From NCBI RefSeq assembly GCF_001192835.1, contig NZ_DF968183.1:868001-932000 (forward strand): a DNA stretch of 64,000 nucleotides. The letters are read 5' to 3'. A program made the position numbers and the translations under genes. The notes beneath the pieces were generated by a model. That model had not been told where the DNA came from and did not search any database. It saw only the letters and a list, made by a program, of their open reading frames with translations. Shown here piece after piece: positions 34,910-44,388 of the stretch (its first letter is position 1; the number at the start of each line of letters is the position of its first letter). This stretch comes from Lentimicrobium saccharophilum (GTDB lineage Bacteria; Bacteroidota; Bacteroidia; Bacteroidales; Lentimicrobiaceae).

Positions 34910-36112
34910 ATGAATATACTATCCGAAAGAATTCACAGGCTGGCCGAATCCGAAACGCTGGCCATGACAAGAAGAAGCCGGGAGCTTAAAGAACAAGGGT
35001 TTGATGTCATCAACCTCAGCATCGGGCAACCCGATTTCAACACTCCCGATTACATTAAGGAAGCTGCACGGGAGGCGCTGGACCAGAATTTCACCTTTTA
35101 CCCTCCGGTAAACGGCTACCTTGACCTCCGCAAGGCGATCTGCCAGAAGCTGAAGCGCGACAACAACCTGGACTACACTCCTGATCAGGTGGTTGTTTCA
35201 ACCGGAGCCAAACAGGCATTGGCAAATACCATGCTCAGCCTGGTAAATCCGGGGGATGAAGTAATTGTTCCCGCACCGTATTGGGTTTCGTACCGCGAAA
35301 TCGTGAAGCTTGCAGAAGGCACCTCTGTCGTCATCAAAACCGGTGTTGAAACTGATTTTAAGGTTACCCCGGATCAACTTGAAAAGGCGATAAGCCCGAA
35401 AACAAAAGTTTTTATATTCAGCAGCCCCTGCAACCCGACTGGTTCCGTTTATTCTCGTGAAGAGTTGTCAGCCCTGGCCAAAGTGTTTGAGGCTCATCCC
35501 GGCATTTTTATTATTTCTGATGAGATTTACGAGTTAATCAATTTTAAGGGCCGCCATGAATCCATTGCTCAGTTCCCCGAACTGAGAGACAGGGTAATCA
35601 TTATCAATGGCGTATCAAAAGGCTTTGCCATGACGGGCTGGCGGTTGGGATATTGTGTGGCCGCTCCCGAAATCGCGAAAGCCTGTGACAAGATTCAGGG
35701 GCAATTTACTTCGGGTGCCAGCAGCATTTCACAGCGGGCAGCCATTGCAGCAATAACCACGGATCCGGCCAAATCGGAAGAGCTCAGGAATATGATCGAT
35801 ACCTTCAGAAACCGGCGCGACCTGTTCCTGAAACTACTCAACGAAATCCCCGGCTTCAGGACCAACGTGCCCGACGGCGCTTTTTATATCTTCCCGGATG
35901 TAACCTGGTATTACGGAAAGTCGAACGGCAACGTAAAAATCAATAATGGTACCGACCTGTGCAATTATTTACTGGATCATGCGCATGTTGCACTGGTATC
36001 CGGCGAAGCCTTCGGCAACCCTGACTGTATCAGGCTCTCCTATGCAACCTCCAACGGGGAGCTGACCGAGGCCGCCCGGCGCATTAAGGAAACCCTGGCC
36101 CTGTTGCATTAA
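34910..36112 (+). CDS. Class I aspartate/aromatic aminotransferase
   Basis: 400 residues, aminotransferase subgroup I-beta. FDVINLSIGQPDFNTP is near the N-terminus, then STGAKQALANTM, SSPCNPTGSVYS (Asn that binds PLP) and IISDEIYE (Asp). The Schiff-base Lys is in NGVSKGFAMTGWRLGY (about residue 239), and a C-terminal Arg lies in IRLSYATS. It moves the amino group between aspartate and 2-oxoglutarate, possibly also prephenate. It is a class I fold enzyme, so it is not the missing WbpE (DegT family) of the neighbouring sugar genes. Confidence 0.93.
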   Translation: MNILSERIHRLAESETLAMTRRSRELKEQGFDVINLSIGQPDFNTPDYIKEAAREALDQNFTFYPPVNGYLDLRKAICQKLKRDNNLDYTPDQVVVSTGAKQALANTMLSLVNPGDEVIVPAPYWVSYREIVKLAEGTSVVIKTGVETDFKVTPDQLEKAISPKTKVFIFSSPCNPTGSVYSREELSALAKVFEAHPGIFIISDEIYELINFKGRHESIAQFPELRDRVIIINGVSKGFAMTGWRLGYCVAAPEIAKACDKIQGQFTSGASSISQRAAIAAITTDPAKSEELRNMIDTFRNRRDLFLKLLNEIPGFRTNVPDGAFYIFPDVTWYYGKSNGNVKINNGTDLCNYLLDHAHVALVSGEAFGNPDCIRLSYATSNGELTEAARRIKETLALLH

Positions 36113-36134
36113 AAAAACTGATCGCCTTTCAAAC

Positions 36135-36183
36135 GACCTTCCCGGGATATAAGCCAACAATACAGGAAACTCCCGGGACGGTC
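36135..36183 (+). terminator. Hairpin after the aminotransferase gene
   Basis: GACCTTCCCGGGA (36135-36147) pairs with TCCCGGGACGGTC (36171-36183) with one mismatch and a 23-nt loop; no clear T tract, so termination is uncertain. Confidence 0.5.
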
Positions 36184-36242
36184 TGCTTTATGAATTTATT
36201 ATAAAAAACTGTTTAACCTCCCCTGCCTGAAAAGGAGATCAT

Positions 36243-36271
36243 TTTGCAAAACGCATTGTTGCCTATATTTG
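36243..36271 (+). promoter_or_regulatory. Promoter of the wbpB-tviB operon
   Basis: TTTG (36243-36246), 17 nt, TATATTTG (36264-36271), about 90 nt before the wbpB ATG. Confidence 0.5.
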
Positions 36272-36362
36272 CATATCCATTGTTTTTTTTCGAGAAAAAG
36301 AAACCATATTGGATTTCATTAGTTAAATCACAGACACATTATCAATTCCAATACACTCCTAA

Positions 36363-37322
36363 ATGATCAGCATTAGCGATAATCCGTTAAAATTTGCATT
36401 GATTGGAGCTGCAGGATACATTGCGCCCAGGCACATGAAAGCCATCAGGGAAACAGGAAATATTCTTGTTACCGCACTTGACAAGTACGACGGGGTCGGC
36501 ATCATTGACAGCTACTTCCCTGACGCCGACTTTTTTACAGAACCGGAACGTTTCGACCGCCACCTTGATAAACTCCGCCGTGGCATTAACAATAAAATTG
36601 ATTACGTAAGCATCTGCTCGCCCAATTACCTGCACGATGCACACATCAGGCTTGCCTTGCGCAATCAGGCCCATGCCATCTGCGAAAAACCCATTGTGCT
36701 GAATCCGTGGAACGTTGATGCCCTGAACGAGATTGAACATGAAACGGGAAAGAACATCTATACGATTCTTCAGCTGCGGCTTCATCCTGCCATCATTGCC
36801 CTGAAAAAGAAAATTGATGAAGGGCCGGAAGACAAGGTTTATGACATTGACCTGAGCTATATCACCAGCCGGGGCAAGTGGTATTTTATTTCATGGAAAG
36901 GGGATATAGAAAAATCGGGAGGGGTTGCCACCAACATCGGCGTTCACTTCTTTGATATGCTATCCTGGATCTTCGGAGATGTTGAACAACAAACTGTTCA
37001 TGTGCTTGAACCGGCCAGGGCTGCCGGGTTTATGCAGCTGAAAAAAGCACGCGTACGCTGGTTTCTGAGTATCGATGAAAATGATCTGCCTGAAATCGCG
37101 GTGCAGAACGGCAAACGGACTTACCGCTGCCTGAGCATCTCAGGCGAGGAGTTCGAATTCAGCGACGGATTCACCGATCTGCATACAAACTCATACAGGG
37201 ATATCCTTTCCGGAGGCGGATTCAGACTTAATGATGCAAGAAACAGTATCAAAACTGTCTATGAAATCAGAAATTCAAAACCGGTTGGAATTACCGGCGA
37301 TTATCACCCGTTTGTAAAATGA
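36363..37322 (+). CDS. wbpB: UDP-N-acetyl-2-amino-2-deoxy-D-glucuronate oxidase (WbpB/WlbA-like)
   Basis: 319 residues of the Gfo/Idh/MocA family. The N-terminal NAD fold begins FALIGAAGYIAPRHMKAIRE. The conserved Lys is in CEKPIVLNPWN (about residue 104), and later come ILQLRLHPAIIALKKKI, YITSRGKWYFISWKGD and GVATNIGVHFFDML. These stretches match WbpB closely. It oxidises C3 of UDP-GlcNAcA in the pathway to 2,3-diacetamido uronic acids for O-antigen or capsule. It is followed 56 bp on by a UDP-HexNAc dehydrogenase. The partners wbpD, wbpE and wbpI are not in the window. Confidence 0.88.
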   Translation: MISISDNPLKFALIGAAGYIAPRHMKAIRETGNILVTALDKYDGVGIIDSYFPDADFFTEPERFDRHLDKLRRGINNKIDYVSICSPNYLHDAHIRLALRNQAHAICEKPIVLNPWNVDALNEIEHETGKNIYTILQLRLHPAIIALKKKIDEGPEDKVYDIDLSYITSRGKWYFISWKGDIEKSGGVATNIGVHFFDMLSWIFGDVEQQTVHVLEPARAAGFMQLKKARVRWFLSIDENDLPEIAVQNGKRTYRCLSISGEEFEFSDGFTDLHTNSYRDILSGGGFRLNDARNSIKTVYEIRNSKPVGITGDYHPFVK

Positions 37323-37378
37323 TGACATTGATTCCGGTTACTTTTTTACTTTCAATTCATAAATAGCTAAACATTAAC

Positions 37379-38638
37379 ATGAACGACCCGATAAAAATCT
37401 GTGTAATCGGCCTGGGATATGTAGGCCTGCCGCTTGCAGTTGAATTTGGCAAGAAATTCCCGGTAACCGGTTTTGACATTAATCAAACCCGTGTAAATGA
37501 ACTGATGGCCGGCCACGACCGTACACTGGAAACCTCCGATGAGGACCTGGCCGCTGCGGTTTATCTCAAATATACCACAAGCATTGAGGATATCAAAGAC
37601 TGCAATTATTACATTGTTACTGTCCCAACCCCCATCGATAGTCACAAACGACCCGACCTCACCCCGCTTTTAAAGGCGTCAGAGACTGTCGGGAAAGTGC
37701 TGAAAAAAGGTGACATTGTGATTTATGAATCCACCGTTTATCCCGGAGCCACTGAAGAAGAGTGTGTGCCCTTACTTGAAAAGTTCTCGGGACTTGCATT
37801 CAACAGGGACTTCTTCTGTGGATACTCCCCCGAGCGCATCAACCCGGGCGATAAGGTACATACGGTGACCAAAATCCTTAAAGTAACCTCCGGATCCACC
37901 CCTGAGGTGGCAAAAAAAGTTGATGACCTTTACAAAAGTATCATAACGGCCGGTACCTTTATGGCATCGAGTCTTAAAGTTGCGGAAGCAGCTAAAGTAA
38001 TCGAAAACTCACAACGCGATATCAACATAGCGTTTGTGAATGAACTGGCGCTGATCTTTAATAAAATCGGGATAGATACCCAGGAAGTTCTTGCCGCTGC
38101 CGGCACCAAATGGAATTTTCTGAAATTCTTTCCCGGTCTGGTGGGCGGACATTGCATAGGTGTTGACCCGTATTACCTTACCCACAAAGCGCAGGAGCTG
38201 GGATACAATCCTGAAATTATCCTTGCAGGCCGCCGCTTGAATGACAACATGGGATTTTACGTGGCCAACCGCACCATTAAGCTGATGATTAAGAAGGGGC
38301 ATACCATTGCCGGAAGCCGCGTACTGGTGCTGGGAATCACCTTCAAGGAAAACTGCCCCGACATCCGCAATTCGCGGGTGATTGATGTGGTAAACGAATT
38401 CAGGGATTTCTCCTGCAAGGTGGATGTATACGACCCCTGGGCCGACCATGCCGAAGTAAAGCATGAATATGGCCTTGACCTGATTGACAAGCCCAATGGC
38501 AATTACGATGCTGTGGTACTGGCCGTTGCACACAATCAATTCAAGGAAACCGATATCCGCTCATTTGGTCATAGTGATTCCGTTTTCTATGACATTAAAG
38601 GGTTACTTGACAAATCCCTGGTGGATGAACGCCTTTGA
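37379..38638 (+). CDS. tviB: UDP-N-acetyl-hexosamine 6-dehydrogenase (TviB/WbpO-like)
   Basis: 419 residues, UDP-glucose/GDP-mannose dehydrogenase superfamily. NAD motif [16 protein letters not shown] is at 9-24, [15 protein letters not shown] follows, and the catalytic Cys is in [15 protein letters not shown] (about residue 260). The C-terminal domain has [15 protein letters not shown]. Full-length resemblance is to TviB/WbpO, which make UDP-GalNAcA or UDP-GlcNAcA, rather than to UDP-glucose dehydrogenase. It probably supplies the uronic acid substrate for WbpB in the same operon. A strong hairpin ends the operon. Confidence 0.92.
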   Translation: MNDPIKICVIGLGYVGLPLAVEFGKKFPVTGFDINQTRVNELMAGHDRTLETSDEDLAAAVYLKYTTSIEDIKDCNYYIVTVPTPIDSHKRPDLTPLLKASETVGKVLKKGDIVIYESTVYPGATEEECVPLLEKFSGLAFNRDFFCGYSPERINPGDKVHTVTKILKVTSGSTPEVAKKVDDLYKSIITAGTFMASSLKVAEAAKVIENSQRDINIAFVNELALIFNKIGIDTQEVLAAAGTKWNFLKFFPGLVGGHCIGVDPYYLTHKAQELGYNPEIILAGRRLNDNMGFYVANRTIKLMIKKGHTIAGSRVLVLGITFKENCPDIRNSRVIDVVNEFRDFSCKVDVYDPWADHAEVKHEYGLDLIDKPNGNYDAVVLAVAHNQFKETDIRSFGHSDSVFYDIKGLLDKSLVDERL

Positions 38639-38660
38639 TATATCCGGTTTAGCATATATC

Positions 38661-38696
38661 ACAGGAACTGCCGGTCATTCGTCCGGCAGTTCCTGT
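38661..38696. terminator. Hairpin between convergent tviB and osmC
   Basis: Exact 14-bp arms ACAGGAACTGCCGG (38661-38674) and 38683-38696, 8-nt loop, no T tract; plausible as a bidirectional terminator for the two convergent genes. Confidence 0.65.
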
Positions 38697-38778
38697 ATCA
38701 GATGAGATTCATAAAATTTCCTGCTGAAAGGTAACTTTCCAGGCCAGCGAAATTTTGCTTTTTTTTGCTGCAAGAATG

Positions 38779-39174
38779 TCAGGTGCTCCTTACTTCCGTT
38801 ACCACCTTCATCTCAGGCGCATTATGCAAATGCTTTTTAACAGCGCAAAGATTGGCTGCATTGATAACGGCATCCCGGTATTTCTCAGGAAACGTTTCCG
38901 GCAATACAATTCTGATTTCAACACCGCCGATCATACGGGTTTCTGCATTATACTTCATTTCCTGCTCCAGGCTGATCCCATCGGTTGATATGCCGCGCTG
39001 CTCGCAGAAAGATTTTACATAAATACCTGCACAGGTGCCCAGTGAGGCCAGAAACAGATCGAATGGAGCCGGCGCACTGCCTTCTCCTCCGGCTCTGACA
39101 GGCTGGTCAGTCACAATGCGGTGACCGTTAAATTCCGCAATTACCTTTTTTTTGCCTTCAAATGTAATCTTCAT
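38779..39174 (-). CDS. OsmC-family protein
   Basis: Start at 39174 (MKITFEGKKKV) fits the family; the longer frame adds an unrelated tail that overlaps the upstream gene. 131 residues. The two family cysteines are present, in SLGTCAG (about residue 49) and KSFCEQRG (about 58). Some members reduce organic hydroperoxides using these cysteines; the spacing here is that of the YhfA/YmaD-like branch, where activity is less certain. Downstream of the DUF2079 gene on the same strand. Confidence 0.82.
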   Translation of the reverse strand: MKITFEGKKKVIAEFNGHRIVTDQPVRAGGEGSAPAPFDLFLASLGTCAGIYVKSFCEQRGISTDGISLEQEMKYNAETRMIGGVEIRIVLPETFPEKYRDAVINAANLCAVKKHLHNAPEMKVVTEVRST

Positions 39175-39227
39175 ATTTTTTCGTATTAATTGAATTTTAA
39201 AAACCGCAAAAAGGGACTGTAAAATAA

Positions 39228-40682
39228 TCAATATCTCCCGTCTCTTTGCAGGATCACTATGTCGCCTTCATAAAGAACATGCCATTGACCGGAGGCCTTA
39301 AGAGAATCAGTAGTCATACGAAATTCCGTTTCTGTCAATGGATAGGGAACTTCATTGAACGAAAAAACAATGTATTCTGCATCTCTGATAACCGGAAACT
39401 GATAGATTCTGTCCCTCAATGCCAGATGCGGGAGGAAAGGCGACTGGGCACTTATAATTGCATCAGGGGGCAATCCGGATAAAACCTTATGAACGGCTGC
39501 AACATCATAGGCTCTTGTATAATGCTGTTTCTGGTAAAATCTGATGTTGACCTTATCTGTATGGATGACGGTATTATCCATCACCCGGAAGGTAGACGCA
39601 AAAGTCAGCAACAGCACCAGGATAGAGAGTATCCCGGCAAGCCGTTTCTTCCGGATACCTGAAATAACCGCAAAAATCCCGATGGCCATCACCGGGGCAA
39701 ACTCAATGCTGTACTGATCGGCAATGCCCCACATATAATAATTGTCGTGAAAGAGTTTCTGAAAATATACCGGGATAAGCATCAGCAAATAAGCGGGCCG
39801 AAGCAGAAGGAATGGCAGCCCTGAAAAGACAAGTAAAAGATGCAGTTCAAGCTTAACAAAATCACCAAACGGGCTGTTGTTGTGATTCACAAATAAAACC
39901 TTCAGCGATTCCAGCGGATGGGATACAAGATGCAGAAAAGCCTCTTTGTAATTGCTACCCAGAAAACTGTAGTGAAAATGAGGATAATCGCCTGTATTTG
40001 AAAATGCGGGCATGATAAGTGAAACAATCATTATAAAAGCTGCACCGCAAATGATTGAGGAAAACAGCATAAAATTCCTGATCCGGGTCTCCTTTCTATA
40101 CTCGAACGCTATACCAAGACATACAAATACGAGCCACAGGGATACATTTTCCTTTGAAACCAGCATCAATGCCAGCAGCAGGGCAGCGGCCCCCAAATTT
40201 CGTCTCCGCACAGAATAAAACAGCCAGGGCAGCAAGGAGGCCGCAATAACATTACTGTGATAATCAAAGGAAAGGGCTGAATAAACTCCAAAAAACAGGT
40301 AGAAATAAAGAGCGGCGTACAGGGGTATATTGCCATGCGGATTTCTCAGCCTGAAACAGAACCATACCCCTGCCCCACCGGCCAGGACCGCTGCAATCTG
40401 AACGATCAGCAAGGTATAGCTACCGAAAACCAATGACAATGGAGAAAAAAAGATAAGATACAGATCAAAATGATCGGCCAGCAGATTTTCTTCAATTTCC
40501 TTGAAAACTGCGCTGTCGTTCCAGCGGAAATGGATGTAATCATACATCGCATTGGTGTAAGCACCCAGATCCAGGGCATACGTTCTGAAATTATAATGAT
40601 TCACCAGCGATATCAACGAGTATATCACCCCGAAAATAATAATAATCAGAGCAAGCCCTTTGTATTGCTTTAGCATTCTCAT
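39228..40682 (-). CDS. DUF2079 polytopic membrane protein
   Basis: Start chosen at 40682 because AAAAGGA lies 5 nt upstream; an in-frame Met 16 codons earlier lacks a signal. 484 residues, about ten membrane helices. The first periplasmic loop contains NFRTYALDLGAYTNAMYDY and LLADHFDLYLIFFSPL, the pattern of DUF2079, a glycosyltransferase-C-like (PMT/ArnT-type) fold. The acidic loop after the first helix fits a lipid-linked sugar transferase active site, but the substrate is unknown. The nearby sugar-nucleotide genes are on the other strand. Confidence 0.78.
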   Translation of the reverse strand: MRMLKQYKGLALIIIIFGVIYSLISLVNHYNFRTYALDLGAYTNAMYDYIHFRWNDSAVFKEIEENLLADHFDLYLIFFSPLSLVFGSYTLLIVQIAAVLAGGAGVWFCFRLRNPHGNIPLYAALYFYLFFGVYSALSFDYHSNVIAASLLPWLFYSVRRRNLGAAALLLALMLVSKENVSLWLVFVCLGIAFEYRKETRIRNFMLFSSIICGAAFIMIVSLIMPAFSNTGDYPHFHYSFLGSNYKEAFLHLVSHPLESLKVLFVNHNNSPFGDFVKLELHLLLVFSGLPFLLLRPAYLLMLIPVYFQKLFHDNYYMWGIADQYSIEFAPVMAIGIFAVISGIRKKRLAGILSILVLLLTFASTFRVMDNTVIHTDKVNIRFYQKQHYTRAYDVAAVHKVLSGLPPDAIISAQSPFLPHLALRDRIYQFPVIRDAEYIVFSFNEVPYPLTETEFRMTTDSLKASGQWHVLYEGDIVILQRDGRY

Positions 40683-40783
40683 TTTATCCTTTTCAAATTG
40701 AAAAGATTTTGAAGCCTGTAACCTGATCAAAGAAAATACAATATGTGGGTTTGAATCGCTGAACTTCCAGGTTTTCGGGCACT

Positions 40784-41968
40784 CTAAATAAAAGTCAGGG
40801 CCACTTCCTTCAGAAACTTATCCTCCAGCAGCCGTGCAATCCTTTTCACCACAGTGCGACGGATTTCCAGTTCAACCGGCAGACTTGGATCCTGATGGGC
40901 GATATTGATGCGCGTACCGATGATAAAATGAATTTCATCGCTTTCGATAAGCATTTTTACAATCCGGTCGGCAGGGCCTTTGGTGAGGCGGGTAGAACTG
41001 TTAAAACCTTTGAGTATCTCGGTAACCTTTCCCAGGGTAAGAATTCCCTCTGTAACCAGGTCAACGCCCTGCATCAGCGAGATTGGCGGCAGGTCGGGAT
41101 CGTCGAAGTCGAAAGTATCTTCAATGCTGCGCTTCAGCTCCCTGGCAATAATATCCGCGGTGGTTGCGCCGCAGATGATCTTCTTGCCGTCGAACTGGTC
41201 CACCCTGCGGGCAAACTCGCTGTCATTGCTTTCCTCAAATGGCGGGCCCGTGCACACCAGCATCTTTCTGGGCTCTCTGAAATAGATTACGCCGCAACTG
41301 GTATCATCTTTACTCAGGTATCCATCATTTACGTGAGCCATATTCACTACTTTATGGGCAAGTTGCAAAGCTGAAATATCGGGTTCATGGTTAACCAGTT
41401 CCAATACATACTGCTGCACGCTGTCGCGCCCCCAGCCAAAAAGAAACTTGCCTCCGCCAAGCCCCGACTGGGCGACACCGTCACTGAAAAAGATGATCCG
41501 ATCTTCCTTTTCCGGAACAAATTCACAACTCTTAAGTTCTTTCCCTGCACTCTTGCCGCCTTCAAGCATCACACAGGTCCACTCGGGTTCAAATATCTTC
41601 TTCCCACGCAAAACAATGGTTTGCGGATTATCATACTCAAGTATTCTCACCTTGCCATCAAATTCTATATCAATAATGGTAAAAGTGGAGTAACTCATCT
41701 TTCGCTCGCTGCATTCCGGCAACGTATTCATGATGATCTCGGCAATGCGGTGCATTTCTTTATGCTCAGCCGTGAAATTCAACGCCATGGTAGCCGTAAG
41801 GGTCGCCAGCATATTTGCCTTTACCCCGTGCCCCATGCCATCAGACAGAACCGCCACAATGCGGTTTTCCTCATTGATCCGTCTTGAAAGGAATACATCA
41901 CCACAGATGCGCGATTCATGATGATTTTTAAGCTCCGCGTTGACCTCGATGTAAAACCTGTTATCCAT
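40784..41968 (-). CDS. SpoIIE/PP2C-type serine phosphatase of the hydrogenase island
   Basis: 394 residues. The SpoIIE phosphatase domain fills about 1-230, with metal-binding Asp residues in VAVLSDGMGHG (42-48), IIFFSDGVAQ (about 160) and KDDTSCGV (about 222). The C-terminal region (about 235-394) is a conserved extension (GPPFEES, ICGATTADII, INIAHQDPSLPVELEIRR) found in phosphatases beside sensory hydrogenases. It lies 9 bp downstream of the PAS hydrogenase homologue, so the two form a sensor-effector pair: the sensor may control dephosphorylation of an unidentified target (inference). Confidence 0.85.
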   Translation of the reverse strand: MDNRFYIEVNAELKNHHESRICGDVFLSRRINEENRIVAVLSDGMGHGVKANMLATLTATMALNFTAEHKEMHRIAEIIMNTLPECSERKMSYSTFTIIDIEFDGKVRILEYDNPQTIVLRGKKIFEPEWTCVMLEGGKSAGKELKSCEFVPEKEDRIIFFSDGVAQSGLGGGKFLFGWGRDSVQQYVLELVNHEPDISALQLAHKVVNMAHVNDGYLSKDDTSCGVIYFREPRKMLVCTGPPFEESNDSEFARRVDQFDGKKIICGATTADIIARELKRSIEDTFDFDDPDLPPISLMQGVDLVTEGILTLGKVTEILKGFNSSTRLTKGPADRIVKMLIESDEIHFIIGTRINIAHQDPSLPVELEIRRTVVKRIARLLEDKFLKEVALTFI

Positions 41969-41977
41969 GCGCTTAGC

Positions 41978-43840
41978 TTACTTTTTGGCTGCCTTGTGCG
42001 ACTCAATAATTGAATTGAGCATGCGCTCCGTTTTCGCGGCGCCTTCACCAAGCAGAAATGCAATTTTCTGGACCAGGTCAAGATTCTCATCAATCACTTC
42101 GGTGACCCTGTGGATTACTTCTTCTTTGCGGACTTCCGGCAGGTACATATCGCGCAGCACAGCGCCGGCGATTTTCCCTTTCCTGATCGAAAACACTGAA
42201 ACATTCAGAAGGCGGTCGCCAAGATGCACATCGCGGTTTACCACATTCTCGTTGGTAGTAAGGACTGCAGTAAAGAGTTTATAAAACTGGAAAGGAAGCA
42301 GGGTTTTCAGATCCGCTCCAACCAGCCCGGGTATGATTTCATTGATTTCTTCGGCATCTTCGCCCAGCGTATTGATAAAACTCTGATTCGACTCTATCAC
42401 CTTCAGGTTCTCATCCACAATAACTATCGCACTGGGCAGTTTCTGAAGCATGGATGACGTTCTTTCAAGGGCCTCCTGTGATGCCTGTTGCTCCTGACGC
42501 GCTTTGCGTTCGGACTCAAGCAGGGCTTCCTGGGTTTTGGCCAGTTTTTCATTGGTCAGCTTGAGGGTTCTGATAAAATCGTGCTTGCTTTTCAGCGAAT
42601 AAGTTATACACATGTCGGTCTTTGTCAGCCCCTTGGCAACATTCACGGCAAAATCCCTGCACGACTCGTAGCCACAGGCACCACACCCGAGCTTATCCTC
42701 ACTGTTTTGCTTGCCGATCACTTTCAGGATTTCCTCAACTTTTTCTTCGCTTGGCTGAGGCAAACGCTGATCATCGACGGAGAATTCCGCTTTAAAGTCG
42801 GTCAGGTTGCTGTGTTTCTTACATGCCTTTTCCCATGTTTTCAGGTCAAAATTCTTCAGCTTTTTATTGGCATAATCCGTTACCAGAGTTTTGCGCGCAT
42901 ACTTTTTACCGCCACGTGAAGTTCCCGGTCCCATTAAACAACCTTCGCAATAGAACAGGTTAAAATGCTTACGGATAAAATCAATGGATGATTCAAATTC
43001 ACGGATGGCCTCCAGCACATTGTCTTTCCCTTCCGCAGTGATTACACTTCCCTGCATCAGATCCTCATCCAGGCCGGCTGCCTGAAGAATTCCGTTACTG
43101 ACTGCGTAAAGCGATCCTTTATACCCAAGCGGCGGGTCAAAATCGGAATATTCAACCGTGCTTTCCTTAATGTTAAACTCCGCGAACAACTGCCTCAGTT
43201 CCACAAACGTAAGCACAGCATCAACCTTTGCATCGCCTTCAAACCGAAGGGCTTCATCCTTGGCTCCGATACAGGGGCCTATGTAAACCACTTTGAGATC
43301 CTTGCCATAAAGCTGACGGGCAATCTGTGCGGTAGCAATCATCGGACTGATGATGGGTGCAAGGTTACCAAGCAGATCAGGATGGAATTTTTCTATAAGC
43401 GCTACAATGGGCGGGCAGTTGGTGGTAATATAATACTTTCCGAGAAATTTGGTAAACAACTCACGGTATTCGGCCGCGACCAGATCAACCCCGAATGAAA
43501 CCTCATTTACGTATGAAAATCCGAGTTCACGGATCATGCGCACAAATTTCCTGTAGTCAGTTATATCGTCAAACTCCCCTGAAATACTGGGTGCGACAAT
43601 GGCAACAGCTTTTTCTCCCGAAGTCAGGATTTTCTTCACATCCTCGCAGGAATCCCTGTAAGTGATGGCCTGAGGTGCACATACCTGAAGGCAACTACCG
43701 CAGCCAATGCAACGGCCGTGATCAACCTCCGGCGCTTCCTGGTTTGCCTTTACCTGAATGGCATTCACCGGGCAGGCACGAACACATGCATAACACACCT
43801 TGCACTTCACCTTATCTATGTTAATCAGCGGAGGTTTCAT
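41978..43840 (-). CDS. Sensory-type [FeFe] hydrogenase homologue with PAS domain (HydS-like)
   Basis: 620 residues. Two 4Fe-4S motifs lie at 13-60 (CKVCYACVRACP, CIGCGSCLQVCAP). The H-cluster-like domain spans about 75-345. Motif 1 is TTNCPP (N141, C142), motif 2 GPCIGAK (C190), and motif 3 YCEGCLMGPG (C298, C301). Then come a CGACGYESC 4Fe-4S domain (about 390-420), a coiled coil (425-470) and a PAS domain (about 475-570). Canonical enzymes have CC in motif 1 and CxxxC in motif 3; here Asn replaces the proton-relay Cys, and Tyr297 holds the usual first-ligand place, with a Cys one residue later. No catalytic turnover is assumed; an H2 or redox sensor acting on the adjacent phosphatase is likely. 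Confidence 0.88.
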   Translation of the reverse strand: MKPPLINIDKVKCKVCYACVRACPVNAIQVKANQEAPEVDHGRCIGCGSCLQVCAPQAITYRDSCEDVKKILTSGEKAVAIVAPSISGEFDDITDYRKFVRMIRELGFSYVNEVSFGVDLVAAEYRELFTKFLGKYYITTNCPPIVALIEKFHPDLLGNLAPIISPMIATAQIARQLYGKDLKVVYIGPCIGAKDEALRFEGDAKVDAVLTFVELRQLFAEFNIKESTVEYSDFDPPLGYKGSLYAVSNGILQAAGLDEDLMQGSVITAEGKDNVLEAIREFESSIDFIRKHFNLFYCEGCLMGPGTSRGGKKYARKTLVTDYANKKLKNFDLKTWEKACKKHSNLTDFKAEFSVDDQRLPQPSEEKVEEILKVIGKQNSEDKLGCGACGYESCRDFAVNVAKGLTKTDMCITYSLKSKHDFIRTLKLTNEKLAKTQEALLESERKARQEQQASQEALERTSSMLQKLPSAIVIVDENLKVIESNQSFINTLGEDAEEINEIIPGLVGADLKTLLPFQFYKLFTAVLTTNENVVNRDVHLGDRLLNVSVFSIRKGKIAGAVLRDMYLPEVRKEEVIHRVTEVIDENLDLVQKIAFLLGEGAAKTERMLNSIIESHKAAKK

Positions 43841-43868
43841 AAATCAACTCTTTCCTTCTTTTAGATCA

Positions 43869-44171
43869 TCAAACACCCGAAGATGTCTTCCCGAAAATTC
43901 CATCCAGGATCATGATCACTTTGTCTTCATTCAGACCGGTATATTCTTTACCATCTATGCTGATAAGCGGCCCCTGATCGCAACTGCTGAAACAATGGGC
44001 ACCATGAAAATACACCAGATGCCTCAGGTTTCTCTCAGTCAGGTATTGCTCGATCACTTTAACCAACCGTTTGTTCCCCCTTGAAAAGCAGGAACTACCC
44101 AAACAGATCTGGATATCAATTCTGTTTTCCACCAAAGTTTGTATTAAACTATAACCAAACCGGATTAACAT
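43869..44171 (-). CDS. 2Fe-2S thioredoxin-like ferredoxin
   Basis: 100 residues. Four cysteines with the thioredoxin-fold spacing: CLGSSC (Cx4C, about residues 23-28) and, about 30 residues on, CFSSC (Cx3C). This is the HndB/NuoE-C-terminal type of 2Fe-2S protein found in [FeFe] hydrogenase loci. It probably passes electrons to or from the hydrogenase or its sensor. First gene of the minus-strand unit with the PAS sensor (28 bp downstream) and phosphatase, sharing the divergent Rex-site region. The exact start is uncertain. Confidence 0.82.
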   Translation of the reverse strand: MLIRFGYSLIQTLVENRIDIQICLGSSCFSRGNKRLVKVIEQYLTERNLRHLVYFHGAHCFSSCDQGPLISIDGKEYTGLNEDKVIMILDGIFGKTSSGV

Positions 44172-44388
44172 CCGGAGTATTAACTTCCCCTACCGGGAGC
44201 TGCCGGCAAAAGAAAAGATATCTGATGCCAACAACCATTGCGAAATTAAAGCAAAAATGCATCTGATGCAACTTCTCCTTTTTCAGGACATTGCATACAA
44301 TTACCGCTACTGTTAACCAAAACCTGCTGCACCGTTGATTTCCGCTTATCCTGACAAAACAAAATTACTACTTTTTTATAAAAATATC

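Noticed and set aside
34910-36112. Aminotransferase considered as the WbpE step of the neighbouring sugar operon
   Set aside because: It has class I aspartate aminotransferase motifs (SKGFAMTGWRLGY), whereas WbpE belongs to the DegT/DnrJ family; it also has its own promoter and a following hairpin.
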